Origin: an uncultured bacterium
GTDB lineage: Bacteria; Gemmatimonadota; Gemmatimonadetes; Longimicrobiales; RSA9
DNA length: 40,261 bases
Direction: 5' to 3'
Assembly: GCA_937995995.1 (NCBI GenBank)
Contig: CALKIP010000008.1
Location: forward strand, 1 to 40,261
Positions 22,908 to 31,093 of the stretch are shown piece by piece (within the stretch, counting starts at the first letter, position 1; each line of letters starts with the position of its first letter). The notes beneath the pieces are model-generated. The model saw nothing but the letters and a program-made list of their open reading frames with translations. It had not been told where the DNA came from and searched no databases. Position numbers and translations under genes: made by a program.

Positions 22908-25391
22908 ATGATGGGTCATGTCGAGTCGAGCATCTCTGATCTGGAACGGTACCGCACTCATGCCGGTACCGTTCGCAGTCTCGTGGGGGCGCTTTCGATC
23001 TTCGCACTCGCGTTCGTCGTGAGCGCCATCTTCCGGGACTTCCTGCAGCCACACGTCTTCCTGTTCTTCTTCGTCGCCGTCGCGTTCACCGCCTGGCTCG
23101 CCGGCTTCTGGACGAGCATCCTGGTGAGCGTCCTCTCGGTGCTCGGCGTCAACTACCTCTTCTTTTCACCGGTCGGCACCGTCACGGTCGACTATCCCAG
23201 GAGTCTTCTGAGCTTTCTCTCGTTCCTTGCCGTAGTGGGCCTGGTTTCGTGGATGACGTCACGACTGGCCGCGGAACGTGAGCGTGCAGTGGCGCATGCG
23301 GAGCGGGAGGCGCAGGCGCGGCTGGAGCTCATGGCCATCATCGAGCACCTGCCGGTGGGGATCTGGCTCACGGACGAGGGCGGCAGAATCACCTACGGCA
23401 ACCCGGAGGCCCAGCGAATCTGGGGCGGGGTGGCGTACGTCGGTGTAGGCGGGGTCGACCGCTACAAGGGCTGGTGGGCCGACAGCGGGCGCCGTATCGA
23501 GTCCGGCGAGTGGGCGCTCGAGCGTGCGATCCGCAACCACGAGGCGTCGCTGGGCGAGGAGATCGAGATCGAGGCGTTCGACGGCGCGAGGCGCTTCATC
23601 CGCAACTCCGCCATCCCGATCCTGGACCGGGATGACCGACTGCAGGGCGTGGTCATGGTCAACGAAGACGTCACCGACCTGAAGCGGACGGAGCACTCGC
23701 TCCGCGAGGCGACGGAGGAGCTCTCCGCGATCATCCGCGCATCACCGCTCGCGATCATCGCACTGGACCTGGAGTCGCGCATCCAGGCGTGGAACCCGGC
23801 GGCGGAGCGGCTCTTCGGCTGGACCGAGGAGGAGGTCGTCGGTCAGCCGACCACGATCGTGCCCGCGGGGCGACAGTCCGAAGTCGAGGCCGAATTCGAT
23901 GCGGCCGCCCGTGGTGAAGTCTTCACCCGGCTGGAGACGGAGCGCCTGCGCCGCGATGGCACGACCGTCCCCGTGAGCGTCTCGAGTGCGCCGTTGCGAG
24001 ACTCGGCCGGCGAGATCCGTGGCGTGATCGTCATCTTCGAGGATATCAGCGAACGCCGGCGCGCCGAGGCGGCTCAGCAATTCCTCGTCGAGGCGGGCCG
24101 GGTGCTGACGACCTCGCTCGATTACCACCTCATGCTCCGGGAGGTCGCCCGGCTGGCGGTGCCGGAGCTCGCAGATGGCTGTCTCATCGACATACTGGAA
24201 AACGGCGAACTCCATCCTGTCGCCACGGAGGCCGATACGCCTGCCCGGGGGCGACTCATCCGGGACCTCCTCGAGCGCTGGGCTGCTGGCCAGGAGGCGC
24301 CCCACAGCGTGCCCCGGGCGCTGAGCACGGGTCGGGCCGAGCTGATCTCCACGGTCACCGATGCCATGCTACGGGGCGCCGCGAGGGATGAGGCCGAGCT
24401 CGAGGAACTGCGTACGGTGGAGCTGCGTTCGGTCCTGACCGTGCCTCTCTCGGCCCGGGGCCGTACGCTCGGCTCGCTTACGCTGGTCGCTACGCAGGCG
24501 GGGCGTGTATTCGACGAGGACGACCTGTCGACAGCCGAGCAAATCGCCGTCCGTGCCGCTTTCGCCGTCGACAACGCGCGCCTGCACGCCGAAGCGCGAG
24601 AGGCCCAGGCGGAAGCCGAGCGCCGGGCCCGTGAAGAGGCCTCGCTGCGCGGCGAGCTGCAGGGGGTGATGGAGAGCCGGGAGCGGCTGATGCGCGGCTT
24701 CGGCCACGATGTCAAGAACCCGCTCGGCGCCGCCGACGGCTACCTGGAGCTCCTCGAGGAGGGCGTCATGGGCGACCTCGCGGAGAAGCAGCGGGAAGGC
24801 GTGGAACGTGCCCGACGCTCGATCGCCTCGGCGCTCCAATTGGTCGAGGACCTGGTCGAGCTCGCACGAGCCGAGGCCGGGCACCTCGAGGTCGAGTGCG
24901 AGGAGCTGGACCTCGGCCAGATCGTCCGTGATACGGCCGACGAATTCCGTGCACAGGCCGCGGCGAAGGGGCTCGACTTCGATGTCCACGTCTCGAGCGA
25001 GCTTCCCGTGATCGAGAGCGACCCGGCACGCATACGTCAGGTCCTCGGCAATCTCCTCTCGAACGCGATGAAGTACACGGACGAGGGTGGGGTCACCGTG
25101 GCCGCGGAAACGCGAGAGGGCGGCGGCGCACCCTCACCGGGTCACTGGGCCGTGATCGCTGTGAGCAACACCGGACGCGGGATCCCCGAAGAGCAGCAGC
25201 GTCTGCTCTTCCAGGAATTCGTGCGGCTGAAGCCAGGCACCGGCTTCGGCGCCGGGCTGGGGCTCGCCATCAGCCGCCGCATCGCGGACCTCCTGGGCGG
25301 CGACCTCTCCCTGGAGAGTCGCGCCGGCGAGGGAAGCACGTTTTCGTTGTGGCTGCCCGTTGAAAAGCAGAGGATAGGGGATAGGGGATAG
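22908..25391 (+). CDS. membrane sensor histidine kinase with DUF4118, PAS, PAS and GAF domains
   Basis: Predicted 827-aa kinase. The N-terminal helices (about 25-120, LFFFVAVAFTAWLAGFWTSI and following) match the DUF4118 (KdpD-type) four-helix membrane module. Two PAS domains follow (about 145-265 and 270-385; the second has WNPAAERLFGWTEEEVVG), then a GAF-like domain (about 395-555). The phospho-acceptor is His600 in GFGHDVKNPLG. The ATPase has NLLSNAMKYTDEGG and GAGLGLAISRRI. No response regulator is encoded directly with it; the nearest is the PorX-like gene 1.1 kb away. ATG 22908 is tentative: no ribosome site is visible, and TTG 22902 or ATG 22911 are possible. The stop codon lies in a GGATAGG repeat. 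Confidence 0.88.
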   Translation: MMGHVESSISDLERYRTHAGTVRSLVGALSIFALAFVVSAIFRDFLQPHVFLFFFVAVAFTAWLAGFWTSILVSVLSVLGVNYLFFSPVGTVTVDYPRSLLSFLSFLAVVGLVSWMTSRLAAERERAVAHAEREAQARLELMAIIEHLPVGIWLTDEGGRITYGNPEAQRIWGGVAYVGVGGVDRYKGWWADSGRRIESGEWALERAIRNHEASLGEEIEIEAFDGARRFIRNSAIPILDRDDRLQGVVMVNEDVTDLKRTEHSLREATEELSAIIRASPLAIIALDLESRIQAWNPAAERLFGWTEEEVVGQPTTIVPAGRQSEVEAEFDAAARGEVFTRLETERLRRDGTTVPVSVSSAPLRDSAGEIRGVIVIFEDISERRRAEAAQQFLVEAGRVLTTSLDYHLMLREVARLAVPELADGCLIDILENGELHPVATEADTPARGRLIRDLLERWAAGQEAPHSVPRALSTGRAELISTVTDAMLRGAARDEAELEELRTVELRSVLTVPLSARGRTLGSLTLVATQAGRVFDEDDLSTAEQIAVRAAFAVDNARLHAEAREAQAEAERRAREEASLRGELQGVMESRERLMRGFGHDVKNPLGAADGYLELLEEGVMGDLAEKQREGVERARRSIASALQLVEDLVELARAEAGHLEVECEELDLGQIVRDTADEFRAQAAAKGLDFDVHVSSELPVIESDPARIRQVLGNLLSNAMKYTDEGGVTVAAETREGGGAPSPGHWAVIAVSNTGRGIPEEQQRLLFQEFVRLKPGTGFGAGLGLAISRRIADLLGGDLSLESRAGEGSTFSLWLPVEKQRIGDRG
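25367..25391 (+). repeat. GGATAGG tandem repeat, copy 3, overlapping the kinase stop
   Basis: GCAGAGGATAGG followed by further GGATAGG units (7-base period, three units). It encodes the last residues QRIGDRG of the histidine kinase and provides its TAG stop. It shares the motif of the repeats at 22133 and 22358. Confidence 0.65.
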
Positions 25392-25469
25392 AAGTCAAAA
25401 ACTGGGAGTCCGGTGGGGCGGTGTTCGTGGCGTTCGGAGGGCCCGGGCAGGGGCGAGGCGACTCCGTGG

Positions 25470-26468
25470 TCAATTCTTCGCGATCCGCTCTACGCTGTCC
25501 ACGATCCGCTGCAGTTCGAGGGTCACCTCGTCGACCGGAATGCCGCGCAGGCAGGCGTGGTGGCCGAGGGGGCATTGGGGGCCGCCGTGAGTGGAGCAGG
25601 GGCGGCAGGGGAGATCGCGTTCGAGGACGGTCGCGCGGTCGGAGTAGGGGAAAAAGCCGAAGGCGCGTACGGTGGGGCCGAAGAGCGAGATGACGGGCGT
25701 GCCGACGGCGGTGGCCAGGTGCATGACACCGGTGTCGCCGCTCGCGAGTGCTCGGGCACGGGCGAGGACGGCGGCGGAGCCGAGCAGGCCCGTTGCGCCG
25801 GCCACGTTCGCAGCGGCCGAAACCTCTGCGACGATCCTCGAACCCGCCTCAGCGTCCTCGGGCCCGCCGACGACGACCGGCCTGATCCCACGCCGCACCA
25901 GATCCCCGGCGAGCGCCGTCCACGACTCCACGGGCCACTGCTTGGTGGCGTGGCGCGCGCCGGGTGCAACCGCCACGAACGCCTCGCCCTCTGCCACGCC
26001 CGCGGCTCGAAGAGCGGCCTCGGCCTCCGACTCGGCCTCCGGCGTCGGCACCACTTCGGGCGGCCCGCCGTCCGGCCGCACGCCGAGGTGCCGCGCGGCG
26101 TCGAAGTAGCGCTCGGCCACGGGCACGACGTGGCCCGATGGGTTGCGGCGCAGGAGCACGAGCGCGCGTCTCTCGATCGAGCGCTTGTCGTAGCTGCTCC
26201 AGCGTGGCCCCGGCATGAGCAGGCGCAGGAGCCGGGCCCGCAGCGTGCCGTGCAGGTCGAGCACGTGGTCGAATCGCTCCGCGCGGAGTTCGCGGGCCAG
26301 GGTGTGGACGCGGTCCACGTGCGGGTTCGACTCGAGTAGCGGCGCGAAGGCGCGGCGCGTGGCATAATGCAGCACGGCGTCCGGGTACGCGGCGCGCAGG
26401 GCACGGACGAGCGGCGTCGTCAGGATGACGTCGCCCATCGACGAAAAACGGATGAGTAGCAGTTTCAT
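25470..26468 (-). CDS. glycosyltransferase family 9 (heptosyltransferase-like)
   Basis: Predicted 332-aa GT-B enzyme of the LPS heptosyltransferase family, which adds sugars to lipid A core. The start MKLLLIRFSSMGDVILTTPL is the classical N-terminal motif. PGARHATKQWPVESW marks the second Rossmann domain, and ASGDTGVMHLATAVGTPVISLFGPT is the nucleotide-sugar signature. The C-terminus carries the Cys-rich CRPCSTHGGPQCPLGHHACL motif seen in many GT9 proteins. ATG 26468 fits the motif exactly; upstream codons are unconserved. No ribosome site is visible. It diverges from the PorX-like regulator across a short palindromic promoter region. Confidence 0.9.
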   Translation of the reverse strand: MKLLLIRFSSMGDVILTTPLVRALRAAYPDAVLHYATRRAFAPLLESNPHVDRVHTLARELRAERFDHVLDLHGTLRARLLRLLMPGPRWSSYDKRSIERRALVLLRRNPSGHVVPVAERYFDAARHLGVRPDGGPPEVVPTPEAESEAEAALRAAGVAEGEAFVAVAPGARHATKQWPVESWTALAGDLVRRGIRPVVVGGPEDAEAGSRIVAEVSAAANVAGATGLLGSAAVLARARALASGDTGVMHLATAVGTPVISLFGPTVRAFGFFPYSDRATVLERDLPCRPCSTHGGPQCPLGHHACLRGIPVDEVTLELQRIVDSVERIAKN

Positions 26469-26473
26469 TTGAA

Positions 26474-26509
26474 TTGACGCATACTTACGGCCCCCGTAAC
26501 TTACTGCCC
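26474..26509. promoter_or_regulatory. divergent promoter with palindrome TTACGG-CCC-CCGTAA
   Basis: Only 41 bases separate the start codons of the GT9 gene (minus) and the PorX-like gene (plus). A perfect 15-bp palindrome lies at 26485-26499. On the plus strand TTGACG (26474-26479) and TAACTT (26497-26502) are spaced by 17 bases and place transcription start at about 26509-26510, the ATG itself, suggesting a leaderless mRNA. Neither gene has a Shine-Dalgarno sequence. The palindrome overlaps the promoter spacer and is a likely operator. Confidence 0.5.
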
Positions 26510-28081
26510 ATGCAGACCGTGGCCAAGAGAATCCTGTGGGTCGACGACGAGGTGGAGCTCCTGGAGCCTCACCTCCTTTTCCTGCGTCAGCGCGGGTACC
26601 ACGTCGACACGACGGCGAACGGCGACGACGCACTGGAGCTCTTCCGCGACCAGAGCTACGACCTGGTGCTGCTCGACGAGCAGATGCCCGGCCGCAGCGG
26701 GCTCGAGGTCCTGGGCACGCTGCGTCGTCTTGCGCCGCACTCCCGCGTGGTCATGGTCACCAAATCGGAGGAGGACCGCACGCTGATCGAGGCGATCGGC
26801 CGGCGGATCGACGAGTACCTCGTCAAGCCGGCGAGCCCGCGCCAGGTGCTCAGCGTGGTGACCCGGCTGCTCGAAGGCTCCCAGCTCCAACAGCAGCGTG
26901 CGGCGCAGGACTTCGCGGCGCGCTTTCCCGACCTCTCGCGCCGCACTTCCGAGGCGGTCGGGTGGCGCGACCACCTCGCGCTCTACGGCGAGCTGGTCGA
27001 CTGGGACCTGCGGCTGCGCGAGGCGGGCGAGCCCGGTCTCGCCGACTCGGTGCACTCGCTCCTCGTCGACCTGCGCCGCCACTTCGGCAGCTATGTCTCA
27101 CGGGAGTACCGCGGGTGGGTGGCCGCGGAGGGCGCGACACAGGACCGGCCACCGCTCTCGACGGACCTGGTCCGGCGCTACCTGAAGCCGTGGCTCGGCG
27201 GGCCCGTCCTCTTCGTCCTCATCGACTGCCTGCGCCTGGACCAGTGGCGCATCATCCGGCCGCTCCTCACGCGCGACTTCGACATCGACGAGGAGCTGTA
27301 CTGCAGCATCCTTCCGACGGCGACGCCGTACTCCCGGAACGCGATCTTCGGCGGCGTCTTCCCGGACGAGATCGCGCGCACGCGACCGGAGTGGTGGGCA
27401 TCGGACGAGGGGAGCCGCAACGCCTTCGAGGACGAGCTGCTGCGAGAACAGCTCCGGGGGCTGACCGGCCGCGAGGTGCCGGTCCACTACGAGAAGGTCT
27501 TCACCGACGCCGAGGCCGACGACCTGGTCGGCAGGATCCGTGGCGCGCTGCGCTCGGGTGGCGTCGTTTCCGTCGTCTTCAACTTCGTCGATCTGCTCAC
27601 GCACGGCCGCAGCGAGTCGATGGTGCTGCAGGAGGTGGCGCGCGATGCCGCCGCGCTGCGCGGGCTCACGCGACAGTGGTTCCAGCAGTCCGCGGCGCAC
27701 CGTGTGCTCAGAGAGGCGGCGGTGCAGGGCGTGCCCGTGGTGCTGACCACGGACCACGGCTCGATCCTCTGTGAGCGGCCGGTCACCGTCTACGCCCGCC
27801 GTGATGCGACGACGAACCTGCGCTACAAGTTCGGCAGCAACCTGCGCGCCGAGGACCCCGCCGCGGTCTTCTCGGTGAGCGATGAGGCGGCGCTCCGCTT
27901 TCCACCCGGCCGGGCGGCGGTCAACTACCTCCTGGCACAGGAGGACTACTTCTTTGTCTACCCGACCAAGCTGCGCGAGTATCAGGCCCGCTACCGCGGC
28001 TCCTTCCTGCACGGCGGAGTTAGCCCCGAGGAGATGATCCTGCCGGTGGCGACGTTGACGCCGAGGTCGAAGCGAAGTTGA
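26510..28081 (+). CDS. porX: PorX-like response regulator with PglZ (alkaline phosphatase-fold) domain
   Basis: Predicted 523-aa protein. Residues about 8-125 are a receiver domain with the acidic pair in WVDDE, phospho-acceptor Asp56 in LVLLDEQMPG, Thr in MVTKS and Lys in YLVKPA. A helical linker follows. Residues about 225-520 are a PglZ domain with metal-site Asp239 (LFVLIDCLRLDQW), candidate nucleophile Thr272 (PTATPYSRN), NFVDLLTH, and Asp415/His416 in LTTDHGSI. This is the PorX architecture; in Bacteroidota PorX controls type IX secretion and its PglZ domain is a phosphodiesterase acting on nucleotides. ATG 26510 may be leaderless. It leads an envelope glycolipid gene run, and its stop touches a possible TTG start of the ABC exporter. 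Confidence 0.88.
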   Translation: MQTVAKRILWVDDEVELLEPHLLFLRQRGYHVDTTANGDDALELFRDQSYDLVLLDEQMPGRSGLEVLGTLRRLAPHSRVVMVTKSEEDRTLIEAIGRRIDEYLVKPASPRQVLSVVTRLLEGSQLQQQRAAQDFAARFPDLSRRTSEAVGWRDHLALYGELVDWDLRLREAGEPGLADSVHSLLVDLRRHFGSYVSREYRGWVAAEGATQDRPPLSTDLVRRYLKPWLGGPVLFVLIDCLRLDQWRIIRPLLTRDFDIDEELYCSILPTATPYSRNAIFGGVFPDEIARTRPEWWASDEGSRNAFEDELLREQLRGLTGREVPVHYEKVFTDAEADDLVGRIRGALRSGGVVSVVFNFVDLLTHGRSESMVLQEVARDAAALRGLTRQWFQQSAAHRVLREAAVQGVPVVLTTDHGSILCERPVTVYARRDATTNLRYKFGSNLRAEDPAAVFSVSDEAALRFPPGRAAVNYLLAQEDYFFVYPTKLREYQARYRGSFLHGGVSPEEMILPVATLTPRSKRS

Positions 28082-28101
28082 AGCAAGCAGAACCCACGAC
28101 C

Positions 28102-29913
28102 ATGCAGTTGTACCTTCGGATTCTCGGCTACCTCCGTCCCTACGGCGGCCTCCTCGTAGCGGTCGCCGTGGCGATGCTCGGCTTCTCGACGCTGGACGCG
28201 TTCAGCCTGCTGATGCTGATCCCGTTCGTAAAGGCGCTCTTCGGTGAGGCGCCGCTCGAGATCGGGGGCGACACCGACGCGATCCGGTGGCTGCTCGACA
28301 ACACGGTCGGCCTCTTCGTGCAAAGCGATGCGCCGCCACAGGAGCTGCTGGCCGGGATCATCCTCTTCATCCTGGCCGTCTTCCTGCTGAAGAACATCTT
28401 CGAGTTCCTGCAGGCCTACCTGGTCGTGCGGCTGGAGCAGGCCGTCACGCGCGACCTCAGGAACCAGGTCTACGACCACCTGCTCGACCTCGATCTGCGC
28501 TTCTTCGGCCGGACACGCGTCGGCCAGATCGTCTCGCGGCTGACCAACGATGTGGACCAGCTCCGCTTGCTGGTCACGAAGAACATCGCCAAATTCGGCA
28601 CGTCGATCCTCCAGATCCTGGCCACCTTCGCGACGCTTCTCGTCATCTCCTGGGAGCTGACGCTCGTCGCGCTCCTCGTGATGCCGGCGATGTTCGGTAT
28701 CTGGGGTCGGATCCGGAAGCGCCAGCGGCGAGGAGATCGGCGAGTCCTCAACCTGGCGGGCGAGCTCAACTCCCACCTGCAGGAGACGGTGAGTGGGATC
28801 CGGCTCGTCAAGGCGGCGGCGGCCGAGCCCTTCGAGCGCGAGCGGTTCGGGAGTCTCACGCAGTACTACTACAAGTCGTACGTGCGGGCGGAACGGCTGC
28901 GGGCAATGGTCAGCCCGCTGTCAGAGATGATGGGCGCCATCGGCACGGTGCTGATCCTCTGGTACGGCAGCCGACTGGTGCTGGTGGAGCAGGCTCTCGA
29001 TGCGGCCACCTTCATCACCTTCCTCGGGCTCAGCATGAAGCTCTACCAGCCGGCCAAGTGGGTGTCCAAGTTTCCCTCGCTGGTGCAGCCGGGGCTGGTC
29101 GCGGCGGAGCGCGTCTTCGAATTCCTCGACGCACCCGTCGAGATCCACGACCGTGAGGGCGCACGTGAGTTCACCGGCGTCCACGAGTCCATCCGGTTCG
29201 AGGACGTGAGCTTCGCCTACGTGCCGGGCGAGCCGGTGCTCGAGCACGTGGACTTCGAGGTGCGGGCGGGCGAGATCGTGGCACTGGTCGGGCCGAGCGG
29301 CTCGGGAAAGTCGACGCTGGTCGACCTGGTCGGCCGCTTCTACGATCCGACGGCCGGCCGGATCACGATCGATGGCGTCGACCTCCGCGACTACAGCATC
29401 GGCACGCTCCGCTCGGCGTTCGGGATCGTGAGCCAGGAGACGGTGCTTTTCCACGACACGGTGCGGGCGAACATCGCCTACGGCCTGACCGATATGTCGC
29501 AGGAGGCGATCGAGCAGGCGGCGCGTGCGGCGAATGCACACGAATTCATCGTGCAGCTCCCCCAGGGTTACGACACCATCCTGGGCGAACGCGGCACCCG
29601 GCTGTCCGGCGGCCAGCGGCAGCGGATCGCGATCGCACGGGCGATGCTGCGTGATCCGGACATCCTGATCTTCGACGAGGCGACGAGTGCTCTCGACAGC
29701 GAGTCGGAGCGACTCGTCCAGCAGGCGATCGAGGAGCTCTTCGAAGGGCGCACGGTCTTCCTGATCGCGCACCGGCTGTCGACGATCCGCAACGCGGACC
29801 AGATCCTGGTCCTGAGTGGCGGTCGGATCGTCGAACACGGGCGCCACGAGGAGCTGCTCGTGCAAGGCGGCGTCTACCGCCGGTTCCACGATATCCAGTT
29901 CTCCGGCGTGTAG
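28102..29913 (+). CDS. ABC transporter with fused membrane and ATPase domains (MsbA-like)
   Basis: Predicted 603-aa half-transporter, expected to work as a homodimer flipping a lipid-linked substrate such as lipid A core across the inner membrane. Six helices span about residues 1-320. The ATPase domain has Walker A GPSGSGKST (Lys403), the signature LSGGQRQ (from 501), Walker B ILIFDEATSALD (Asp525, Glu526) and the switch histidine in IAHRLST. The flanking GT9, GT4 and acyltransferase genes favour a glycolipid substrate over a drug. ATG 28102 is chosen; a TTG at 28078 overlapping the porX-like stop is also in frame. Neither has a strong ribosome site. Confidence 0.9.
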   Translation: MQLYLRILGYLRPYGGLLVAVAVAMLGFSTLDAFSLLMLIPFVKALFGEAPLEIGGDTDAIRWLLDNTVGLFVQSDAPPQELLAGIILFILAVFLLKNIFEFLQAYLVVRLEQAVTRDLRNQVYDHLLDLDLRFFGRTRVGQIVSRLTNDVDQLRLLVTKNIAKFGTSILQILATFATLLVISWELTLVALLVMPAMFGIWGRIRKRQRRGDRRVLNLAGELNSHLQETVSGIRLVKAAAAEPFERERFGSLTQYYYKSYVRAERLRAMVSPLSEMMGAIGTVLILWYGSRLVLVEQALDAATFITFLGLSMKLYQPAKWVSKFPSLVQPGLVAAERVFEFLDAPVEIHDREGAREFTGVHESIRFEDVSFAYVPGEPVLEHVDFEVRAGEIVALVGPSGSGKSTLVDLVGRFYDPTAGRITIDGVDLRDYSIGTLRSAFGIVSQETVLFHDTVRANIAYGLTDMSQEAIEQAARAANAHEFIVQLPQGYDTILGERGTRLSGGQRQRIAIARAMLRDPDILIFDEATSALDSESERLVQQAIEELFEGRTVFLIAHRLSTIRNADQILVLSGGRIVEHGRHEELLVQGGVYRRFHDIQFSGV

Positions 29914-29920
29914 GCTCGTC

Positions 29921-31009
29921 GTGGGCGTGGCACCTTCCCCGGCCGTGAGGCCCGATCGTCCGGCTCCCGGAGCGCCCCGGCGGCTGCTCCTGATCCAGAC
30001 GTACTTCCTGGGCGACGTGCTCCTCACGACGCCCGCGATCCGTGCGGCGCGGCGCCTCTTCCCGGACGCGCGGATCGACTTCCTGACCGGCGCGGCCGGT
30101 GCCGGCGCACTCGAGGGCAATCCGCACCTCGACGAGGTGGTGCGGCTCGACCCACGCGCCGGCGGACAGTGGGGCCTTCTGCGCGAGATCCGGCGCCGGC
30201 GCTACGATGCGGTGGTGGATTTCCTCTCCAACCCGCGCACGGCGCTGATCACCGCGGCGAGTGGCGCGGCGGTCCGGATCGGCATTCGCGGTCGTGGCCC
30301 GCGCAACGTGGCCTACACGCACCTCGCGCCCCGAGAGACCGGGCCGGTCTACGTCGGCCTCCAGAAGCTGCGGCTGCTCCGCTATCTCGGCCTGGAGATC
30401 GGCGACGATCCGGATCTTCGGCTGGAGATCGCGTTCGGGGAGGAGGAGCGGCGCTGGGCGGCCGAGGTCTGGGCGCGCAGCGGGCTTCGGCCGGATGCAC
30501 CGGTGATCGCCATCTCGCCGGTCAGCCGGGAGCGCTTCAAGCAGTGGGGCGGCGAGCGGTGGGCCGTCGTGGCCGACCGGCTCGCCGACGCCGGATTCCA
30601 GGTGCTGATCACCAGTGGCCCGGGTGAGCGCGAGCAGGCCGCCGCCGTCACGGAACGGATGCGCCACACCGCCGTCTGGGACTACGGTCCCACCACGGTC
30701 CGGCAGCTCGCCGCACTCTACGAGCGGTGCGCGCTCTGGATCGGCAACGACGGCGGGCCCAAGCACATCGCTGCGGCCGCGGGGCTCTCCACGGTGAGTG
30801 TGATTCGCTGGCGGCTGGGTCCGATCTGGACCGATGAGCGGATCGTGCCATCCCAGGTCGCGATCGAGCGGGCGCCGCCCCAGGGCTGCGACCGACGGTG
30901 CGCACGCTGTACCCATCTCGGCTGTCTGGCCGCGGTGCCGCCGGACGCCGTCGTCGACGCCGCGCTCGAGGTGCTGGCGCGGCCTGGACGCGCCCCCACG
31001 CACGCTTGA
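29921..31009 (+). CDS. glycosyltransferase family 9 (heptosyltransferase-like), second copy
   Basis: Predicted 362-aa GT-B enzyme. The conserved core begins LLLIQTYFLGDVLLTTPAIRAA about 25 residues in. It continues with the ISPVSRERFKQWGGERW segment and the sugar-nucleotide motif WIGNDGGPKHIAAAAGLSTVSV. The C-terminal Cys cluster (CDRRCARCTHLGCL) differs from the other GT9 in the window, so the two probably act at different steps. The likely substrate is an LPS core-like oligosaccharide. The start is uncertain: GTG 29921 is 7 bases after the ABC transporter stop, and GTG 29927 or 29945 are in frame. No ribosome site is evident, so coupling to the upstream gene is likely. Confidence 0.87.
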   Translation: MGVAPSPAVRPDRPAPGAPRRLLLIQTYFLGDVLLTTPAIRAARRLFPDARIDFLTGAAGAGALEGNPHLDEVVRLDPRAGGQWGLLREIRRRRYDAVVDFLSNPRTALITAASGAAVRIGIRGRGPRNVAYTHLAPRETGPVYVGLQKLRLLRYLGLEIGDDPDLRLEIAFGEEERRWAAEVWARSGLRPDAPVIAISPVSRERFKQWGGERWAVVADRLADAGFQVLITSGPGEREQAAAVTERMRHTAVWDYGPTTVRQLAALYERCALWIGNDGGPKHIAAAAGLSTVSVIRWRLGPIWTDERIVPSQVAIERAPPQGCDRRCARCTHLGCLAAVPPDAVVDAALEVLARPGRAPTHA

Positions 31010-31082
31010 GCGTCGGGCCGTCGAATCCCGAAAACCATCCATGGTCCCTACGCCCGTGTCGGCAATGCGTGGACCATCAACG

Positions 31083-31088
31083 TATAGA
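31083..31088 (+). promoter_or_regulatory. possible leaderless promoter (-10 TATAGA) of the GT4 gene
   Basis: TATAGA ends five bases before the ATG at 31094, with a partial -35 (TCGGCA at 31059-31064) 18 bases upstream. A transcript would begin at or within a base or two of the ATG. It could be an internal promoter of the glycolipid gene run, though GAGTGAG may also act as a weak ribosome site. Confidence 0.3.
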
Positions 31089-31093
31089 GTGAG

